Origin: JANOGU01 sp964602115
GTDB taxonomy: Bacteria; Pseudomonadota; Alphaproteobacteria; Rhodobacterales; Rhodobacteraceae
Length of the DNA stretch: 16,007 nt
Assembly: GCA_964602115.1 (NCBI GenBank)
Contig: CAZRQN010000061.1
Location: 1-16,007, forward strand
Direction of reading: 5' to 3'
Each line of letters starts with the position of its first letter. Position 1 is the stretch's first letter. The translations under genes and the position numbers were made by a program. The notes beneath the pieces are model-generated. The model ran no database searches. It saw only the letters and a list, made by a program, of their open reading frames with translations, and was not told the origin of the DNA. This document shows positions 7,328 to 15,033 of this stretch, in pieces.

Positions 7328-8541
7328 CCGGGATCGACCGTCACATCGTGGCCCCGCCGCGCCAATGGGACCGCAAGGGACTGCCGGGCTGGACCTACCA
7401 CTCGCCCGCGCTCTTCGCGCTGGAACGCGAGACGGTGTTCCTCACCCATTGGCAGGTGGCCGGGCATGTCTGCGACCTGCCCGAACCCGGCGACTGGCTG
7501 GCCTTCGATCTTCTCGGCGAGCGCGCGGTGATCATGCGCGGGGCGGACGGCGAGGTGCGTGCCTTCATGAATCTCTGCCGCCACCGGGGCGCCCGGGTCG
7601 TGGACGGGGTGCAGGGCCATTGCAAGGGCGCGGTCGTCTGCCCCTTCCATGGCTGGGTCTATAACCTCGACGGAAGCCTGCGCGGCGCGGCGCGGCCGGA
7701 AACCTTCGGCGGGCTCGACCGGGCGGAATTCGGGCTGAAGCCGCTCGAATGCCAGGAGTTCCACGGCTTTCTCTTCCTGCGCTTCGCGCCCGGGCCACAG
7801 CCGGACGTGGCGGAATGGCTGGCGCCCTTCGCCGCCGATTTCGCCGCCTACGGAGCGGCAGGGATCGCGCCGGCGCGGCAGGCCACCAAGCCCATCGACC
7901 TGCCGGTGAACTGGAAATCGGTGCGCGATGTGGACAACGAAGGCTACCACGTCGCCATGGCCCATCCGGCATTGCAGGATCTCTACGGACGCAGCTACCG
8001 CGATCTGGCGCTGGACCAGGGCCTGTCGCATTCCATCGGCGAGTTCGGCGACCGGCCCGCACGGCGCTGGTCGGTCCGCCGCTATCTTGCCCTGCACCGG
8101 CCGCGCCCCGACCTGCCGCAGCGGCTGCGCCGGTCCTGGACCTACTACGGACTCTTTCCCAATGCCGTCATCGCCTTCACCCCCGAGGCGGTGCAGTTCT
8201 ACCAGGACATCCCCCTCGCCCCGGGCCGGACCCGCCTGACCGGACGGTCCTACCGCCGGCCTCAGGAAACCCGCAACGAAGCGGCCGCGCGCTACCTCGC
8301 CGGCCGGATCGACCGCGACACTTCGGCCGAAGACCGCCAGTTGTCGATCTGGTCGAACGAATCCATGGCCTCGGCGGCCTTCGAAGGCTTCCACCTCTCC
8401 GATCTCGAATGGGGCCTGCGCCGGCACCACGATCGCTTGCGGGCCCTCGTGCCGGTGATGCGGCTGGACGAGCCGCCACCGGAGGCCGAGATCGCCGCAC
8501 GGAACGCCGAAATGATTTGCGCTGCGGCCGATGCTGGCTGA
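7324..8541 (+). CDS. Rieske non-heme iron oxygenase, alpha subunit, second copy
   Basis: A second, clearly different Rieske oxygenase of 405 residues. The cluster ligands are C85 and H87 (NLCRHRGA) and C106 and H109 (VCPFHGW). The catalytic iron ligands are E206-x2-H209-x4-H214 (NEGYHVAMAH), with a probable third ligand at D337 (SAEDRQLSIW). It again carries Glu in place of the usual Asp ahead of the first His. It is a paralogue rather than a recent duplicate, so the two may act on successive intermediates or form a mixed trimer. It starts on the upstream stop (ATGA). A 26-base gap to the next gene is the first real break in the chain of overlaps and divides the enzyme block from the importer block. 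Confidence 0.9.
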   Translation: MTGIDRHIVAPPRQWDRKGLPGWTYHSPALFALERETVFLTHWQVAGHVCDLPEPGDWLAFDLLGERAVIMRGADGEVRAFMNLCRHRGARVVDGVQGHCKGAVVCPFHGWVYNLDGSLRGAARPETFGGLDRAEFGLKPLECQEFHGFLFLRFAPGPQPDVAEWLAPFAADFAAYGAAGIAPARQATKPIDLPVNWKSVRDVDNEGYHVAMAHPALQDLYGRSYRDLALDQGLSHSIGEFGDRPARRWSVRRYLALHRPRPDLPQRLRRSWTYYGLFPNAVIAFTPEAVQFYQDIPLAPGRTRLTGRSYRRPQETRNEAAARYLAGRIDRDTSAEDRQLSIWSNESMASAAFEGFHLSDLEWGLRRHHDRLRALVPVMRLDEPPPEAEIAARNAEMICAAADAG

Positions 8542-8556
8542 ACCATCGAAAAAAAC

Positions 8557-8563
8557 GGGAGGA
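8557..8563 (+). promoter_or_regulatory. Strong ribosome binding site for the binding-protein gene
   Basis: GGGAGGA four bases ahead of the ATG at 8568, in the only enzyme-to-transporter junction that is not an overlap. It is a better match to the anti-Shine-Dalgarno sequence than most other starts here, consistent with periplasmic binding proteins being made in excess over their membrane partners. Confidence 0.7.
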
Positions 8564-8567
8564 CACC

Positions 8568-9668
8568 ATGAGACTGACCCGACGCCAAGGCCTGACCCTC
8601 GCCGGCGCGGCGCTGGCCACGCCCTATGTCCGCCCGTCCTGGGCACAGGGGGGCTCGGTCAACATCTACAACTGGGCCGACTACATCGGCGAGACGACAC
8701 TGGCCGATTTCGAGAGCGAGACCGGCATCTCCGTCGTCTATGACCTCTATCCCTCCTCGGAGGAAATGGAAGCCAAGATGCTGGCCGGGTCCAGCGGCTA
8801 TGATGTGGTCCTTCAATCCGGCCTCGCCTTTCCCCGACTGCTGCAGGCCGGCGTCTATCGCGAGCTGGACAAGTCGCGGCTGAAGGGTTGGGAAAATCTC
8901 GACGCGCTGATCCTTGCCATCCTCGACGGCTGGGATCCCGGAAACACCCACCTCCTGCCCTACATGTGGGGCTCGGTCGGCTTCACCTTCAATCTCGACA
9001 TGGTGAAGGAGCGCCTGCCCGGCGCCGATCTGGAAAACCTCGACACGGTCTTCCTGCCGGAAAATGCCGAGAAACTCGCCGATTGCGGCATATCGATCCT
9101 CGACAGCCCGACCGACATCATGCTGATCGTGCTGCGTTATCTGGGGCTGGACGGCGACACGACCGATCCTGCAGACTATGACAAGGTGGCAGCCGCCTTC
9201 GCCCGCATCCGGCCGCATATCCGTACCTTCGACAATGCCAATTACCTCAATGCCATCCCGAACGGCGAGCTTTGCGTCGCCAACAACTGGTCGGGCGACT
9301 ACGGTGTCGCCAAGGCGCGGGCTGCCGAGGCGGGGATCGAGATGAACCTGGCCTATTTCGTGCCGAAGACCGGGGCGCCGGCCTGGGCCGACGGCTGGGC
9401 GATCCCGACCGACGCCGCCAATGTCGATGGCGCCTATGCCTTCCTGAACTACATGCTGCGGCCGGAGGTGATCGCCGCCTGCACCGATTACACCGGCTAT
9501 GCCAATGCCAATGACGCGGCCACGGCGCTGGTGGACGAGGCGATCCGCAACGATCCGGCCGTCTATCCGACGCCCGAGGTGATGTCGCGGCTCTGGGCGC
9601 CCCAGCCGCTCAGCGACGAGCTGGAGCGGGCGCTCCTGCGCGCCTGGACCGCGATCAAGGCCGGGTGA
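8568..9668 (+). CDS. ABC transporter substrate-binding protein, spermidine/putrescine type (PotD/PotF-like)
   Basis: Periplasmic binding protein of 366 residues. The N-terminus TRRQGLTLAGAAL has a twin-arginine pair ahead of a hydrophobic stretch, so Tat export is possible; cleavage is likely near A26 (SWA-Q). The mature protein begins VNIYNWADYIGETTLADF, the hallmark of the polyamine-binding group. Residues that hold putrescine in PotF appear to be kept: W36 and D38 (NWADY), W241 and D244 (NWSGD), D275 (WADGW) and Y311 (GYANAN). The serine of the usual NWSDY is alanine here. This indicates a cationic amine ligand. Since the operon is not a normal polyamine pathway, the ligand may be a methylated or otherwise modified amine. 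ATPase and permease genes follow directly. Confidence 0.9.
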   Translation: MRLTRRQGLTLAGAALATPYVRPSWAQGGSVNIYNWADYIGETTLADFESETGISVVYDLYPSSEEMEAKMLAGSSGYDVVLQSGLAFPRLLQAGVYRELDKSRLKGWENLDALILAILDGWDPGNTHLLPYMWGSVGFTFNLDMVKERLPGADLENLDTVFLPENAEKLADCGISILDSPTDIMLIVLRYLGLDGDTTDPADYDKVAAAFARIRPHIRTFDNANYLNAIPNGELCVANNWSGDYGVAKARAAEAGIEMNLAYFVPKTGAPAWADGWAIPTDAANVDGAYAFLNYMLRPEVIAACTDYTGYANANDAATALVDEAIRNDPAVYPTPEVMSRLWAPQPLSDELERALLRAWTAIKAG

Positions 9669-9675
9669 GGGCATC

Positions 9676-10746
9676 GTGGCGCCGCTGATCGCCATCGAAG
9701 GCGTGCGCAAGCGATTCGGCAGCGTCGAGGCCCTGCGCGATGTTTCCCTGACCATAGAGCGGGGCGAGGTCTTCGGCCTGCTCGGCGGCTCGGGCTGCGG
9801 CAAGACCACCCTGCTGCGCCTGCTGGCCGGTTTCGAGACGCCCAGCGCCGGGCGCATCCTGATCGACGGGCAGGACATGGCCGATGTGCCGCCCTGGGAC
9901 CGGCCGGTCCACATGATGTTCCAGTCCTATGCGCTCTTCCCGCACATGACCGTCGCGCAGAACATCGGCTACGGGCTGAAGCACGAGCCGACCACCAGGG
10001 CTGCCCGCGCGGCGCGGGTGCGCGAGATGCTCGATCTGGTGCAGCTCACCGGGCTCGACAGCCGCAAGCCCCACCAGCTCTCGGGCGGGCAGCGGCAGCG
10101 CGTGGCGCTGGCCCGGGCGCTGGCCCGGCAGCCGAAGCTTCTGCTTCTGGACGAGCCGCTGGCGGCGCTCGACAAGAAGCTGCGCGAACAGACGCAGTTC
10201 GAGCTGATGCGCATCCAGGAGACCACCGGCGTCACCTGCATCGTCGTCACCCACGACCAGGAGGAGGCGATGACGCTCTCCGACCGGATCGCGGTGATGG
10301 ACCGGGGCGAGGTGCGCCAGATCGGCCGGCCCTCGGATGTCTATGAAGCGCCGGCCAACCGCTTCGTGGCCGGTTTCATCGGCGCCATCACCTTCTTTTC
10401 CGCCCGTGTCGCCTCGGTGGACGGCGCCCGGGCCACGGTGGACTGCGCCGACCTCGGCCTGGTGCGTGCCCGCGCCCGGCCCGGCCTCGTGCCCGGACAG
10501 GAGGTGACACTGGCCCTTCGGCCCGAAAAGCTCCTCCTCGGCGAGGAAGGCGAGAACCGCATCCGGGGCCGCGTGAAGGACCTCGCCTATTTCGGCAAGG
10601 ATTCGCTCTACCGCGTGGCGCTGCCCTCCGGCGCATTGCTGGCCGTGCATCGCGTCAACGCCAACCCCGCAACGCCGGCGCCGGACTGGGACGAGGCGGT
10701 AACGCTGAGCTTCCCGGCCGAAGCCGCGATCCTGTTGACGGAATGA
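9676..10746 (+). CDS. ABC transporter ATP-binding protein, PotA-like
   Basis: ATPase of 356 residues energising uptake. It shows Walker A GGSGCGKT (37-44), Q-loop Q83, signature LSGGQ (135-139), Walker B LLLLDE (155-160) and switch H193 (VTHDQEEAM), then a C-terminal TOBE region (about 280-350, VTLALRPEKLLL) typical of polyamine/sugar importers. The start is GTG at 9676, seven bases after the upstream stop, with GAGGG (9667-9671) overlapping that stop as ribosome site. After its own stop comes an unusual palindromic spacer before the first permease. Confidence 0.92.
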   Translation: MAPLIAIEGVRKRFGSVEALRDVSLTIERGEVFGLLGGSGCGKTTLLRLLAGFETPSAGRILIDGQDMADVPPWDRPVHMMFQSYALFPHMTVAQNIGYGLKHEPTTRAARAARVREMLDLVQLTGLDSRKPHQLSGGQRQRVALARALARQPKLLLLDEPLAALDKKLREQTQFELMRIQETTGVTCIVVTHDQEEAMTLSDRIAVMDRGEVRQIGRPSDVYEAPANRFVAGFIGAITFFSARVASVDGARATVDCADLGLVRARARPGLVPGQEVTLALRPEKLLLGEEGENRIRGRVKDLAYFGKDSLYRVALPSGALLAVHRVNANPATPAPDWDEAVTLSFPAEAAILLTE

Positions 10747-10750
10747 GGCG

Positions 10751-10852
10751 ATGATGGCGGAGGCAAATTTCTTCCAGAAAGAAATTTGCAAATTCCTTGC
10801 TGCAAGGAATTTGCTGCCCGGGCGCGGGGCCCTGCGCGGGGCCGCGCGATGA
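10751..10852 (+). CDS. Possible 33-residue leader ORF spanning a palindromic repeat
   Basis: An ATG five bases after the ATPase stop, with GAGG overlapping that stop, opens a 33-codon frame (MMAEANFFQKEICKFL at the start) that ends in TGA at 10850-10852 and so overlaps the permease ATG (ATGA at 10849-10852). It has the same coupling geometry as the other junctions of the operon. Most of the peptide is encoded by the double palindrome at 10763-10814, so the peptide is probably not functional in itself. Translation through it could carry ribosomes to the permease start. Chance openness of the frame cannot be excluded. Confidence 0.35.
   Translation: MMAEANFFQKEICKFLAARNLLPGRGALRGAAR
10763..10814. 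repeat. AT-rich double palindrome between the ATPase and permease genes
   Basis: Two hairpins share two bases. The first has arms GCAAATTTCTT (10763-10773) and AAGAAATTTGC (10779-10789) around a five-base loop. The second is a 13-bp inverted repeat, GCAAATTCCTTGC (10788-10800) and GCAAGGAATTTGC (10802-10814), with one base between. Both begin and end in a GCAAATT/AATTTGC unit. The low GC contrasts sharply with the flanking genes. There is no U-run, so it does not look like an intrinsic terminator. It resembles an intergenic palindromic repeat element, and I have an unverified impression that similar sequences recur in Rhodobacteraceae. It may adjust the ATPase-to-permease expression ratio by mRNA folding or processing. 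Confidence 0.8.
10822..10843. repeat. 10-bp tandem direct repeat upstream of the first permease
   Basis: GCGCGGGGCC occurs at 10822-10831 and again at 10834-10843, separated by two bases, directly before the permease ATG. With the palindrome to its left it makes up nearly all of the spacer. It leaves only a weak purine-rich match (CGGGG) as ribosome site for the permease, which favours translational coupling. Confidence 0.6.
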
Positions 10853-11757
10853 GCGGGCTGGCGCACTGGTTCCACCGCCGGGGCTGGGCCGATCTGGTGA
10901 TCGGCCTGCCCTATCTGTGGCTTGCACTCCTCTTCCTGCTGCCCTTTCTCATCGTCGTGGCGATGAGCCTGGCCACCCGCACCCCGACCCAGCCGCCCTT
11001 CGGCTTCGGCGGAGACAACCCGCCCCTGAACCCCGAGGGCTATCTGCGGCTTGTTGCCGACCCGCTCTACCTGCGCGCCTTCCTCACCTCGCTCGGCAAT
11101 GCGGCGCTGGCGACGCTGACCTGCCTGCTGATCGGCTATCCGATGGCGCTGGGGCTGACCCGCGTCGCGCGAGGCTGGCGGACGGTGCTTCTGATGCTGG
11201 TGGTCCTGCCCTTCTGGACCTCGTTCCTGCTGCGCGTCTATGCCTGGATGGGGATGATGGGCTCGAACTCCTGGTTCAACCGGGGGCTGACCGCCGCCTG
11301 GAACTGGCTGGTGCCGACCGACTGGGCCCTGCGGTCGATCCCGATGATGAATTCCGATTTCGCCGTCGTCCTGGTCATGACCTATACCTATCTGCCGTTC
11401 ATGGTCCTGCCGCTCTATGCCAATCTCGAACGGCTGGACCCGGCGCTCGACGAAGCGGCGATGGATCTCGGCTCGCGCCCGGGGCGGGTCTTTCTCGACA
11501 TCACCCTGCCGCAGTCGCTGCCCGGGATCATTGCCGGCGGGCTTCTGGTGTTCATCCCGGCGATGGGCGAGCTGGTCGTGCCGACGCTGGTGGGCGACGC
11601 CCGCTCGCCGATGATCGGCCGGGTGATCGCCGACGAATTCGCCGTGGCGCGCGACTGGCCGATGGCCTCGGCGGTGGCGGTGGCGCTTCTGGTGCTGATG
11701 GTGCTTCCGACCATGGCCTACAGCCATTTCCAGGCCCGGGCGGAGGGGTCGAGATGA
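10849..11757 (+). CDS. ABC transporter permease, PotB-like
   Basis: Inner-membrane permease of 302 residues with about six hydrophobic helices. The first is LVIGLPYLWLALLFLLPFLIVVAMSLA, followed by a periplasmic stretch (TRTPTQPPFGFGGDNPPLNP). The cytoplasmic EAA loop that docks to the ATPase reads DEAAMDLGSRPGRVFLDITLP. I start it at ATG 10849, giving the standard MSGLAHWFHRRGW N-terminus. The frame remains open upstream to a TTG at 10786, but that extension is palindrome-encoded and without membrane character. The stop overlaps the second permease (ATGA). Confidence 0.9.
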   Translation: MSGLAHWFHRRGWADLVIGLPYLWLALLFLLPFLIVVAMSLATRTPTQPPFGFGGDNPPLNPEGYLRLVADPLYLRAFLTSLGNAALATLTCLLIGYPMALGLTRVARGWRTVLLMLVVLPFWTSFLLRVYAWMGMMGSNSWFNRGLTAAWNWLVPTDWALRSIPMMNSDFAVVLVMTYTYLPFMVLPLYANLERLDPALDEAAMDLGSRPGRVFLDITLPQSLPGIIAGGLLVFIPAMGELVVPTLVGDARSPMIGRVIADEFAVARDWPMASAVAVALLVLMVLPTMAYSHFQARAEGSR

Positions 11758-12593
11758 CCCGGCGCAGCTGGTTTCTCAAGCTGATGCTCGGGGCGGGGCT
11801 GGTGTTCTTCTATGTCCCGATCCTGTCGATGGCGTTCTATTCCTTCAACGCCTCCCGCCTGGCCACCGTCTGGGGCGGCTTCTCGGTGAAATGGTATGCG
11901 AGCCTGATGCGCAACGATCAGGTCCTGGAGGCCGCCTGGCTTTCCCTGCGCATCGCGCTTCTTTCCGCCACGCTCGCCACGGTACTGGGCACCATGGCCG
12001 GGATCGCGCTGGCCCGGTTCCGTTTCCGGGGCCGGACGTTCTTCTCCGGCCTTGTCACCGCACCGCTCGTCATGCCCGAGGTCATCACCGGCATCTCGAT
12101 GCTGATGCTGTTCATCCTGATGGCGGGCTGGATCGGCTGGCCGGGGACGCGCGGTTTCACCACGGTGTTGCTGGCGCATGTCACCTTCTCGATGGTCTAT
12201 GTCGCCACCATCGTCCAGGCGCGGATGCTGACCGCCGACCGGGCGATCGAGGAGGCGGCGATGGACCTCGGCGCGCGGCCCTGGCAGGTCATGCGCGACA
12301 TCACCCTGCCGGTGATCTCGCCCGCCATCCTGGCCGGCTGGCTCCTGGCCTTCACCATCTCGCTCGACGACGTGGTCATCACCCAGTTCACCACCGGACC
12401 GGGCTCGACCACCCTGCCGCTCTTGATCTGGTCAAAGGTCAAGCTCGGGGTGACGCCGGACATCAACGCGCTCGCGACGCTGATCGTGCTGATCGTCGGC
12501 ACCGGCGTTGCTGCGGCCGGCGTGCTCTTGACCCGGGCCGAGGCGCGGCGGCTGCGCGAGACGGCGCTGGCCTATCGCGAGAACGCGGCATGA
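11754..12593 (+). CDS. ABC transporter permease, PotC-like
   Basis: Second inner-membrane permease, 279 residues, pairing with the preceding one. It opens with a signal-anchor helix (LMLGAGLVFFYVPILSMAFYSFN) and the periplasmic WGGFSVKWYASLM segment typical of PotC/PotI. The EAA loop is EEAAMDLGARPWQVMRDITLP, and the family motif SLDDVVITQFTTGPGSTTLPL is present near the C-terminus. This makes the importer complete: one binding protein, one ATPase and two different permeases. It begins and ends in ATGA overlaps. Confidence 0.92.
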   Translation: MTRRSWFLKLMLGAGLVFFYVPILSMAFYSFNASRLATVWGGFSVKWYASLMRNDQVLEAAWLSLRIALLSATLATVLGTMAGIALARFRFRGRTFFSGLVTAPLVMPEVITGISMLMLFILMAGWIGWPGTRGFTTVLLAHVTFSMVYVATIVQARMLTADRAIEEAAMDLGARPWQVMRDITLPVISPAILAGWLLAFTISLDDVVITQFTTGPGSTTLPLLIWSKVKLGVTPDINALATLIVLIVGTGVAAAGVLLTRAEARRLRETALAYRENAA

Positions 12594-13402
12594 GCGGGAC
12601 CTGGCGCGAGGCTCTGCAGGCGCTGACCGTGCCGCCGGGGCAACCCGGCTCCGGGCGGCAGCGCTACGGCGCGGCGATGACGCTGTGGCGTGATGGACTG
12701 ATCCCGCCGGATGTGCTGGAGGTCTATCGCATCGCCTCGCCCCTCGATGGGCAGGACCCCGCGCCGATGCTGGCGGAGGCGGGCCTGCCGCAGCCGGGCA
12801 GCGAGATCGCCGCCCTGGTCCGCGCCGCCGCTGCCCGGATCGCGGCTTGCGCCGGGCCCGGGATCGCCGAGGTGCTCGATGGGCTTGCCAGAGCCCGGCC
12901 CGCCGCGCCCGAGCCTGGGCCCAGCCCCGTGGTCGCGGCGCATCTCGCCACGGCGCTCTCCGCCATGGGCGAAGACGCCGTCACGCCGGCCATCAGGGCG
13001 GCCGCCCCCTGGCTCTGCTGGACCACCTATGACCTCTATTCCCCCGCCGAGATCGGCGCCACCTTTTCCACCGGCCATGCCTTCGCACCGCTGGCCCATG
13101 GAAACGAATTCGAGCTTGGCCTCTTCCTGATCGCGCCCGGCGTCTTCTACCGCGACCGCGCCCATGCGGCGGCGGAGCTGTACCTGCCCTTGACCGGCCC
13201 GCATCTCTGGCGCTTCTCCCCCGGCGCACTGCTTGAGACCAGGCCGGCAGGAGAGCCGGTCTGGAACCTCCCGCACCAGCCTCATGCCACAAGGGTCGGG
13301 GCGGTTCCCTTCCTCGGCTTCTATGCCTGGACGCGGGATATCGACGAAGCCGCCTATGTCCTGCCATCGCCGGACTGGGCAGAGATCGAGGGCAAGCCAT
13401 GA
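12590..13402 (+). CDS. DMSP-lyase-family cupin protein (DddQ-like), substrate unknown
   Basis: Protein of 270 residues. The N-terminal half is helical and weakly conserved. The C-terminal half is a cupin resembling dimethylsulfoniopropionate lyases of the DddQ group: YRDRAHAAAELYLPLTG, then PVWNLPHQPHATRVGAVPFLGFYAWTRDI. Likely metal and catalytic residues are H192, E196 and Y198 (H-x3-E-x-Y) and H232 (QPHAT). In the lyases the first motif usually shows adjacent histidines before the P-A-x-E-x-Y; here those neighbours are R and A, leaving one His. DddQ-type enzymes use a metal-activated tyrosine to eliminate a dimethylsulfide leaving group. By analogy this protein may release a sulfide or amine from an onium compound, or may have a changed metal and role. 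It sits between importer and amidohydrolase with ATGA overlaps on both sides. Confidence 0.72.
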   Translation: MSGTWREALQALTVPPGQPGSGRQRYGAAMTLWRDGLIPPDVLEVYRIASPLDGQDPAPMLAEAGLPQPGSEIAALVRAAAARIAACAGPGIAEVLDGLARARPAAPEPGPSPVVAAHLATALSAMGEDAVTPAIRAAAPWLCWTTYDLYSPAEIGATFSTGHAFAPLAHGNEFELGLFLIAPGVFYRDRAHAAAELYLPLTGPHLWRFSPGALLETRPAGEPVWNLPHQPHATRVGAVPFLGFYAWTRDIDEAAYVLPSPDWAEIEGKP

Positions 13403-15030
13403 TCCCCGACCTGATCCTGCTCGACGCCCGCATCCGCACGATGGACCCGGCCCGGCCCCGGGCGCAGGCGCTGGCGGTGAAGGACGGCCGCGTCCTCGCC
13501 ATCGGCACGGATGCGGCGATCCGGGCGCTCGCCGGTCCGGGCACCCGGCGCATCGATGCCGGCGGAAGGCTGGTTCTGCCCGGGTTTCAGGATGCGCATA
13601 TCCACCTCCTGAACGGCGGTACCGACCTGGTGGAGACGGCGCAGCTTTACGACTGCACCACGCTCGACGAACTGCGCGACACCCTCGCGGCCCATGCCGC
13701 GCGTCTGCCGGGGCCGGTGGTCTGGGGCGCGGGCTGGCAATGCGGCTTCTTCGGCGATGCCAACCTGACGCATGCGGTGATCGACGCGGTGGTGCCGGAC
13801 CGGCCCTGCCTGATCTACGATGCCAATTTCCACAATGCCTGCCTCAACGCGGCGGCCATCGCCCGCATCGGCCTGAGCGACACGACGCCCGACCCGGTGA
13901 ACGGCCATTTCGTCCGCGACGCGCGGGGCCGCGCCACCGGCATGCTGCACGAGGATGCAATCTACTGGGCCACGGACCGCCTCCCCGCCACCTCGGACGC
14001 AACCCTGCGCGAGGGCCTGCGCGCCGGGCAGGCCCATGCCAACCGCCATGGCATCACCGGGGTCATCGACCCTTCGGTGCATGACGAGCAGCGGCGGACC
14101 TATGCGGCGGCCGAGGAGGCGGGCGAGCTGACGCTGAGGGTCGGCGGCGCGATCCACATCACCGCCGGCGAACCTCCCGGCGAGGCGCTGGCGCGCGCCG
14201 TGGCCTGGCGGGCGGCGCATCGTTCGGAGGATTTCCACCTCCATTCGGTGAAGTTCTTCATGGATGGCGGCTTCGAGAACCGCACCGCCGCCACGATTGC
14301 CCCCTATGCCGATGCGCCGGGCGGCATCCCGCCGCTGATGTTCCCGCCCGATCATGCGGCCGCGCTCTTCACCGCGCTCGACGCGGCACGGTTCCAGATT
14401 CACGTCCATTGCATCGGCGATGCCGCGACCCGCAACACGCTCGACGGGCTGGCGGCAGCGCGGGCGGCCAATGGGGCCTGGCCTGCGCTGCACCAGATCG
14501 CGCATTGCCAGCTTCTCCACCCCGACGATCTGCCCCGCTTTGCCGCCCTCGGGGCGATGGCCAATCTCCAGCCGCTGTGGGCGATCAACGATCCGGTGAT
14601 CCCCGACGACACCCAGGCGATGATCGGTCCCGACCGTGCGCCCTGGACCTATGCCTTCCGCTCGCTGATCGACGCCGGCGCGCCCATCTGCCTGTCCTCG
14701 GACTGGTCGGTGACCACGCTCAACCCGTTCGAGATCATCGCCACCGCCGTCACCCGCGAGCCGCCGCGCCGGCGCGGGCGGTCGGCGCCGTTCTTCCCGC
14801 AGGAGCGCCTGACGGTGGAGGAATGCCTGCTCGGCTATACGGTGAACGCCGCCGCCGCCTGCTGGCGCGGCGCCACGACCGGGGCGCTGCGGCCCGGCTT
14901 CTCTGCCGACCTGATCCTGCTCGACCGCGACATCACCGCCTGCGATCCCCATGAGATCGCCGAAACGCAGGTGGACCTGACCCTGTTCAAGGGGCGCGAG
15001 GTCTGGCGCGCGCCGGGCTTCGGAGGCTGA
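13399..15030 (+). CDS. Amidohydrolase family 3 metal-dependent hydrolase (YtcJ/NfdA-like)
   Basis: Hydrolase of 543 residues of the amidohydrolase superfamily. The metal-site pattern appears complete: D65-A-H67-I-H69 (FQDAHIHL), probable carboxylated lysine K285 (HSVKFFMDGG), H337 (IHVHCIGD), H369 (QIAHCQ) and D435 (LSSDW). The C-terminal GALRPGFSADLILLDRDI is the small beta domain that closes the fold. The subgroup includes N-substituted formamide deformylase and many uncharacterised YtcJ proteins. It implies hydrolysis of an amide, formamide or lactam-type intermediate. There is no signal peptide, so it acts in the cytoplasm. It starts on the cupin's stop (ATGA). Confidence 0.87.
   Translation: MIPDLILLDARIRTMDPARPRAQALAVKDGRVLAIGTDAAIRALAGPGTRRIDAGGRLVLPGFQDAHIHLLNGGTDLVETAQLYDCTTLDELRDTLAAHAARLPGPVVWGAGWQCGFFGDANLTHAVIDAVVPDRPCLIYDANFHNACLNAAAIARIGLSDTTPDPVNGHFVRDARGRATGMLHEDAIYWATDRLPATSDATLREGLRAGQAHANRHGITGVIDPSVHDEQRRTYAAAEEAGELTLRVGGAIHITAGEPPGEALARAVAWRAAHRSEDFHLHSVKFFMDGGFENRTAATIAPYADAPGGIPPLMFPPDHAAALFTALDAARFQIHVHCIGDAATRNTLDGLAAARAANGAWPALHQIAHCQLLHPDDLPRFAALGAMANLQPLWAINDPVIPDDTQAMIGPDRAPWTYAFRSLIDAGAPICLSSDWSVTTLNPFEIIATAVTREPPRRRGRSAPFFPQERLTVEECLLGYTVNAAAACWRGATTGALRPGFSADLILLDRDITACDPHEIAETQVDLTLFKGREVWRAPGFGG
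15022..15026 (+). promoter_or_regulatory. Ribosome binding site for the methyltransferase gene
   Basis: GGAGG lies inside the last codons of the amidohydrolase, seven bases before the ATG at 15034, and fixes that start. Confidence 0.65.
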
Positions 15031-15033
15031 CCG

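Noticed and set aside
10763..10814. Intrinsic terminator within the operon
   Set aside because: The stems are AT-rich and not followed by a T-run, and the downstream permeases complete the same importer.
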